From contig BCKT01000018.1 in assembly GCA_003116875.1 (NCBI GenBank), positions 230,613 to 294,612 on the forward strand: DNA of 64,000 bases, in the 5' to 3' direction. The notes below the pieces were generated by a model. It did no database searches, was not told the DNA's origin, and was given only the letters and a program-made list of their open reading frames with translations. Shown here one piece after another: positions 59,669-64,000 of this stretch (positions are counted from its first letter, which is position 1; every line of letters starts with the position of its first letter). This DNA comes from Takashimella koratensis (lineage: Eukaryota; Basidiomycota; Tremellomycetes; Trichosporonales; Tetragoniomycetaceae). Position numbers and translations under genes: made by a program.

Positions 59669-60665
59669 ATGGCTGCCTCTGGACGCTTCAAACCCCCCAT
59701 GCCGACCGTAGACCTTGAGAGGTCCCGGGTCGCTTTCGGCGAACCCCAACGCTCTGAAGAGGGTCTCCACTGCATCACCTCTCCGTTTCCTTGGCCACGG
59801 CGGGGTCGTATTGGAAGCAAACACCACTCTGGACAATCTGGTACAAACGGCGAGAACGAAGCAGCTGAGGAAATTGGTTGCTCAAAGCTTGTGGGAAAGT
59901 TTGGGGCTCAACGCACTGTTTCGACCACCGGCTGGGCCAAGACCGGATCCCGCAGCGACACCACCGGAGGCTCCGCGTCGTCCGCCTCCGGCTTCACCGA
60001 CCGATCAGCCATTTCCCCAGTCCTCAGCCATGGTAGCAAAGCTACCATTTGCGAGGCCCTGACGGCTGTCACTGATGACCCGCACCCAAGCAGGTTGACC
60101 CGCCGTTCGAGCCGCGCTTGGTTGGCAGCTACCGATCAGGCAGCTTTGAACAAAGCGAAAGAACGGTTCCAGCGCGTCGACACTTTTCTTGAGCCTAGTG
60201 AGCAAGGTAATTCCATCTCTTCGTGCCAACGTCGAGTCTTCGAAGAAGTCGAAGAGTCTTTTCTCACATTTCCCGGCTGGGCGAAACGAGCGAAAGCTTC
60301 GCTTTCGTTCAAGAACAAAGAGGGGCTCCTCACTCGCGCTTGGGAGTATGCTCGGATCTACAACCCGAACATACCTTCCGACCAAAAAAGCACAATCGAG
60401 CTCAGTCCCGGTATAGGGCTTACGTTCTTGTGGACCCAAGACGAGGAGACTGGGTTGCCAAAGGACTCTGATTACGTCTTTGCACTCGTTACGAAGGACG
60501 ACATCATCGGTGAGTCAATCAATAGCTTCTTGACTTTCCAATGTAGTAATGCACATTTCTCCCGCTTGCCTAGTCGTGGTCGCAAGAGCTGACATAAAAA
60601 TAGTCAACGAAAGCGGACTTTGGTTCTCGATCACCCAGAAACCGATTGATTCGTTGACCGAATGA
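59669..60665 (+). CDS. Unknown protein, orphan array member C
   Basis: Exons 59669-60509 and 60604-60665 close to 300 residues (start MAASGRFKPPMP, end KPIDSLTE). The phase-1 intron splits a Val codon after DDII, followed by NESGLWFSITQK, in the same place as in A, B and D. Helical middle: RVFEEVEESFLTFPGWAKRAK, then a Gly-Leu turn, matching RVLQEVDEWLSKNSEWPQAAK of D. LSPGIGLTFLWTQDEE aligns with PGPGITFVTVAKDEE of B. A second frame (59715-60062, LEANTTLDNLVQTARTKQLR) is also open and looks protein-like, so an alternative splice form of the N-terminal part cannot be ruled out. Third positions favour the frame given. Function unknown. Confidence 0.58.
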
Positions 60666-61077
60666 AAAAAAATCTCATGTCCACCCTTGTATTTGATGGA
60701 AGTTGAAGGGGAACAGAAAAAGTGTGGGAAAGGGCGACAAGGGAGATTGCAATCACGCATCCAACTGCGGTCTCTGAATGGGCTGTGCACTCTACTATGT
60801 ACATTCGACGAGAAAGATGTATCTGGTGCATCTATCAGGCGGTACTGCGGTCATGCCACATTCCCCGTTTCGCAGGCCTACCGGCGAATTTCTGTGCAAA
60901 ATGCGGGGAAACCTCCCAGGCCTATCTCATTCGTCGCCATCACTACCGCTGCAAGCCTTTTTTTCCGTTCTTGGAAAACAGAGCAGGAAAAAAAGTCGAA
61001 ATCTGAAATCCGTTTCTGGCTCTCCAACATCATCCTCACCATCACCACTTGCTCACTACCTCCTCCAACAATCACAA
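60666..61077. other. Spacer before the bS18m gene
   Basis: About 410 bp. An open plus-strand frame runs through it into the bS18m gene, but it lacks recognisable content and is judged promoter and leader DNA. Confidence 0.5.
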
Positions 61078-61824
61078 TGAACCCCATCCGATCCCTTCGT
61101 TTCGTCCACACGGCCCCACGCACGCTCGCCCGCTCTTCTCCTAGCGGTGCGGCCCGACTTTCTCCTCAATCTCGAGACCACGCCTCGTCTTTCCTCTCCG
61201 CCTCTGCCTCTGCCTCCGCATCTTCTTCTTCCTCTTCGTCGGCTTCGGGATCGGGATCCGCGTCGTCGTCAAAGGCTGTGGAGACGGCTCATGCTGGACG
61301 GGATATGATTAGGGCCACGCCTCCTGAGGACACCTCGCGTCGGTCGTTTCATATTAACCAGGTAAATCTCACCTTTCGATCTCCAGTATTCAACTCTCTT
61401 CCTGTACCGTATTCCTCTCAGTCCTTATTGTTATCTTTGTTATCTCTGAGTCAATGTACTGACACCCAGACTTCAGATGAACCCACCACACGACTTCCTC
61501 CCTTCTTCTCTCTCCCCTACCCCTCGACCAGCTCCTCGTCCCCCTCTCCTTGGGCCCCCGAACAAGCTCGCTCGCCGAATCGACCCGTTCCACATCACTG
61601 GTTCTCGACCCTTGGCTCACGCGCTCAACCCCAACTTCTCAATGGCGTTCATCAACAGTATGGGGAAGATCCAGTCCCGTGCCGAGACGGGGTTGACCTG
61701 GGCCAAACAGAGGGCAGTGGGTAAGATGGTCAGGAGAGCGAGAGCGATGGGAGTCGTCCCTAGGTGGTCGAAGAACCCGAGGACGCATAGTCTCGCCGCT
61801 TTCGATGAATCGTATTACTACTGA
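61078..61824 (+). CDS. RSM18: Mitochondrial small-subunit ribosomal protein bS18m
   Basis: Exons 61078-61362 and 61477-61824 give 210 residues. The N-terminus (MNPIRSLRFVHTAPRTLARS) is a typical mitochondrial presequence, followed by a Ser/Ala-rich linker. The ribosomal S18 core is at the C-terminus: FINSMGKIQSRAETGLTWAKQR then VGKMVRRARAMGVVP, the RNA-binding basic helix, at the protein end as in fungal Rsm18. The linker with runs of Ser and Ala is poorly conserved in general. The phase-0 intron of 114 nt ends CTTCAG just before an ATG, which could serve as a second start but would remove the presequence. Confidence 0.87.
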
Positions 61825-62125
61825 AGAGAGAATAAAGTGTGGAGAGATAAGTGGTGGTAGAGTAGAGTGATTTAGGAGCGAGGTGCAGAGCAGAAGGGGA
61901 TCCGTGGGAGTCGTGAAAGGTATACAAAGGGTGATAGCGCAGTCTAGACAAATATGTATGCATTATACGCAACACAGATAGAATGGGAGAAACAAGTTGG
62001 ATCGAGGATTCGAGCAGGATGAAAATAGGAACATGAAAGCGCGACTCTTGACTCGCCAACTCAAGGTTATGACCACGACTACGACCTCTCCCTCTCTCGA
62101 CACTGCATCTACTTTATCACACCGC
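61825..62125. other. Convergent 3' region
   Basis: About 300 bp where the bS18m and Aur1 transcripts end facing one another. Nothing further seen. Confidence 0.5.
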
Positions 62126-63563
62126 TTACTCCTCACCCAACACCTTGGTCTCTCCCCAGCTAACCGACCTCTTGATCCTCTGTTTCCCAATATCATCCGA
62201 CCCGATCCTACTCTCCTCGTCATCGTCATCCTCTGCTTCCCTTTGCTCTTCAATATCCGCCTCACCTTGCTCCTCGAGCTTCCTGATCTCCTCATCGAGG
62301 TCGACCTCCTCGTGTCCATTGACCATCTCGTACTCTTCCCTGCCCGAGGGTCCGGCGGTCCAGTTGATCTGGTCCACGTCCTTGAACTCTTCCGGCATGA
62401 AGAGGTAGAAGACGAGTACGGACAGGCACGCGCCGCCAGTCAAGTCGATCAGGTAGTGGTGAGAGAGGTACATGGTCGCCCACCAGAGGATACCCACGTA
62501 GCCCCAGTAGATAGGCTTGCCGGCAGGGAAAAAGTGAGAGAGGAAAAGAGCTTCGATCACCGCGCAGCCAGAGTGGAGAGACGGGAAGGCGCCAAAGACG
62601 AGTGGAGCAGAACCAAAAGTATTCGTATAGCCGGAAGAGTGGAAGACACGGTCGATACGGAGTAGGCCGCCAGGTGAACCGGGCATCGCATAGTTTGCAG
62701 GGGTAAGGCCGTGGATGATTTCATACCCTGATGCGTGTCAGTAGTGGATTTTTAAATGTGGGTAGGGTAGGACAAAAAAGCAGGAGCGACAAGTGAAGGG
62801 CTAGGGGGAATTGAAGTAGCAGCTTACAAGGCGCGGCACAAGGGAGTAAGATCTGAGTGATCACACCGAGAGCATTCATGAATCCGAATGCTCTGCCCCA
62901 GAAGGGCGTGCTCCCCTTGGGTCCGAAGACGAACAAGACGCCCGCGACGATGAACGGGAGTGCAAAGTGTAGGATTCCATAAGGGATCCACGCGAGGACG
63001 TCGAGGAGGGGATGGGTGAAGCGAGTTTGGAGATCAGAAATGTTCGCGCCGTACAGGACACTCTCGAGAGCCGGGAGGAGAGCGACGTGGATCGCCGGCC
63101 TGCGTGTGGAGGGGATGAACCGCGCCGAGAAGAAGAGGATGAGCCATGTGAAAATCGGGGTAGCGGGCCAGACGAATTGACCTGTAAGAGGGACGGCGGC
63201 TCCGATTGCCCAAACGAGTGGGATCCCCAACTTGATCGGGAACGGAGGGGTGGTCATGACTACCAAGGAGTAAGTCCAGATGAGGAACATGAAAACGAGC
63301 GGGACGGAATTGGCGAGTGTGAATTTATGTTTCGAGATTCGATCCAAAGACTTGCGGGGGTCCAGGGAGAGGTCGAGGCGTTGAGCGGCGGCGGAGACGG
63401 AGAGGACCAAAGGGGTGAAGAGTTGGGACGGGGAGGTAGGGAGATTGGTGAGTGATAGACGGCGTAGGATGCGGATGAAGGGAGCAAGGAGCATTCGAGG
63501 GATAGAGGCCGGTGGGACCGCGCCTGAAGAAGAACGGCCGGCTAATGGGGGTCGAGCGGACAT
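62126..63563 (-). CDS. AUR1: Inositol phosphorylceramide synthase catalytic subunit Aur1
   Basis: Exons 62828-63563 and 62126-62727 close to 445 residues. A Golgi membrane enzyme that moves phosphoinositol from phosphatidylinositol to ceramide, an essential fungal sphingolipid step and the target of aureobasidin A. A hydrophilic N-terminus (about residues 1-85) is followed by six or more helices (PLVFMFLIWTYSLVVM, FIVAGVLFVFGP). The PAP2-like catalytic motifs are FGAFPSLHSG and MYLSHHYLIDL, with the His and Asp residues of the active site in place. The C-terminal tail is acidic (EDDDDEESR). The intron of 100 nt splits a Trp codon. The start at 63563 is the first ATG. Confidence 0.93.
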
Positions 63564-64000
63564 GGTGAGCGGAAAGAGGAGCCGAGGGACGAGTACGCGC
63601 GGGCACGGAGAGAGAAGGGTGGAAGAGTTGTAAGAAGAAGAGAGGAGGATGGATGAGGGGAAGAGACGGAGGGGTAAGGGTGGATGGTAAACAAGACCGA
63701 AGCCAGTGGTCTCCGCAGCAACAAGGGTTAAGGGGATAGTTGCCGATACAGTAGTAGTTAGAGTGCGTTATGTATTTTTTCCCCCTGACCCTGAACGTTT
63801 TCCCCCGGCTTAACTATGAAAGGACCTGTTTATTCCCCCAGTGATGGCAAACATCAAACCGTTGCGAACGCCTCAATATTGCAGCTCCCATCTTGAACAA
63901 AGCATTTCTCAACTCTGCTGATTTTTGCGAGTCCAATGAACCATTGGAGCTTGCTGTTTAACAACTTCTCAGCCGTTCGCTACCGTCCTTTCTGGTCCCC
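63564..64000. other. Upstream region of Aur1
   Basis: About 440 bp to the window edge. T/C-rich; three short blocks of TTTT or TATT followed by CCCCC occur at about 63774-63840. One contains CCCCT, the core of stress-response elements, but this is too common to be called a site. No gene seen. Confidence 0.4.

Noticed and set aside
60687..61724. 345-codon plus-strand frame
   Set aside because: Reads through the promoter and intron of bS18m; the true protein starts at 61078 with a presequence and is spliced.

Overview
The window looks like nuclear DNA of a basidiomycete fungus, most likely a yeast-like lineage close to Tremellomycetes. This rests on intron-rich genes with short introns (33 to about 150 nt, GTRNGY donors, CTRAY-like branch sites, YAG ends), both-strand gene packing, fungus-specific families (Aur1-type IPC synthase, Ctk3, Rsm1-type C3HC protein, fungal ADAM, DUF6534 membrane proteins, Mnr2-type CorA) and moderate GC. 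There is no operon structure, rRNA, recognisable tRNA, transposon or CRISPR array.

Layout. 0-1.4 kb: two tandem minus-strand genes of an unknown 'MST...' family, one cut by the window edge. 1.9-5.3 kb: a complete ADAM-type metalloprotease (minus). 6.3-6.9 kb: COX16. 7.2-8.8 kb: a Gfo/Idh/MocA dehydrogenase (minus). 10.4-13.5 kb: a large disordered protein with a C-terminal membrane segment. 14.0-17.9 kb: the NatB auxiliary subunit (Mdm20/NAA25). 18.3-21.1 kb: Ctk3 and a C3HC/Rsm1 protein (both minus). 21.8-26.2 kb: two tandem DUF6534 membrane proteins. 27.4-29.8 kb: two diverged paralogues of unknown function. 30.3-31.0 kb: Urm1. 31.5-35.5 kb: an SH3-TBC protein whose RabGAP catalytic residues are missing. 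38.6-42.4 kb: two secreted six-cysteine proteins with dibasic KR processing sites, each behind more than 2 kb of upstream DNA. 43.5-46.2 kb: a CorA-type Mg transporter. 46.8-52.7 kb: an ABCC transporter. 53.0-55.3 kb: MIC60 (minus). 55.8-60.7 kb: a tandem array of four highly diverged unknown genes that share a phase-1 intron and a C-terminal segment. 61.1-61.8 kb: mitochondrial ribosomal protein bS18m. 62.1-63.6 kb: Aur1.

The recognisable genes are housekeeping: mitochondrial biogenesis (COX16, MIC60, bS18m), transcription and mRNA export (Ctk3, Rsm1-like), N-terminal acetylation, tRNA thiolation and urmylation (Urm1), sphingolipid synthesis (Aur1) and transport. Set among them are five clusters of locally duplicated, fast-diverging genes (left edge, 22-26 kb, 27-30 kb, 38-42 kb, 56-61 kb). 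These are the most likely places for something undescribed: the secreted KR-processed pair and the four-gene orphan array stand out.

Exon boundaries were read by eye from splice consensus and reading-frame phase. Models where all phases close are given higher confidence.
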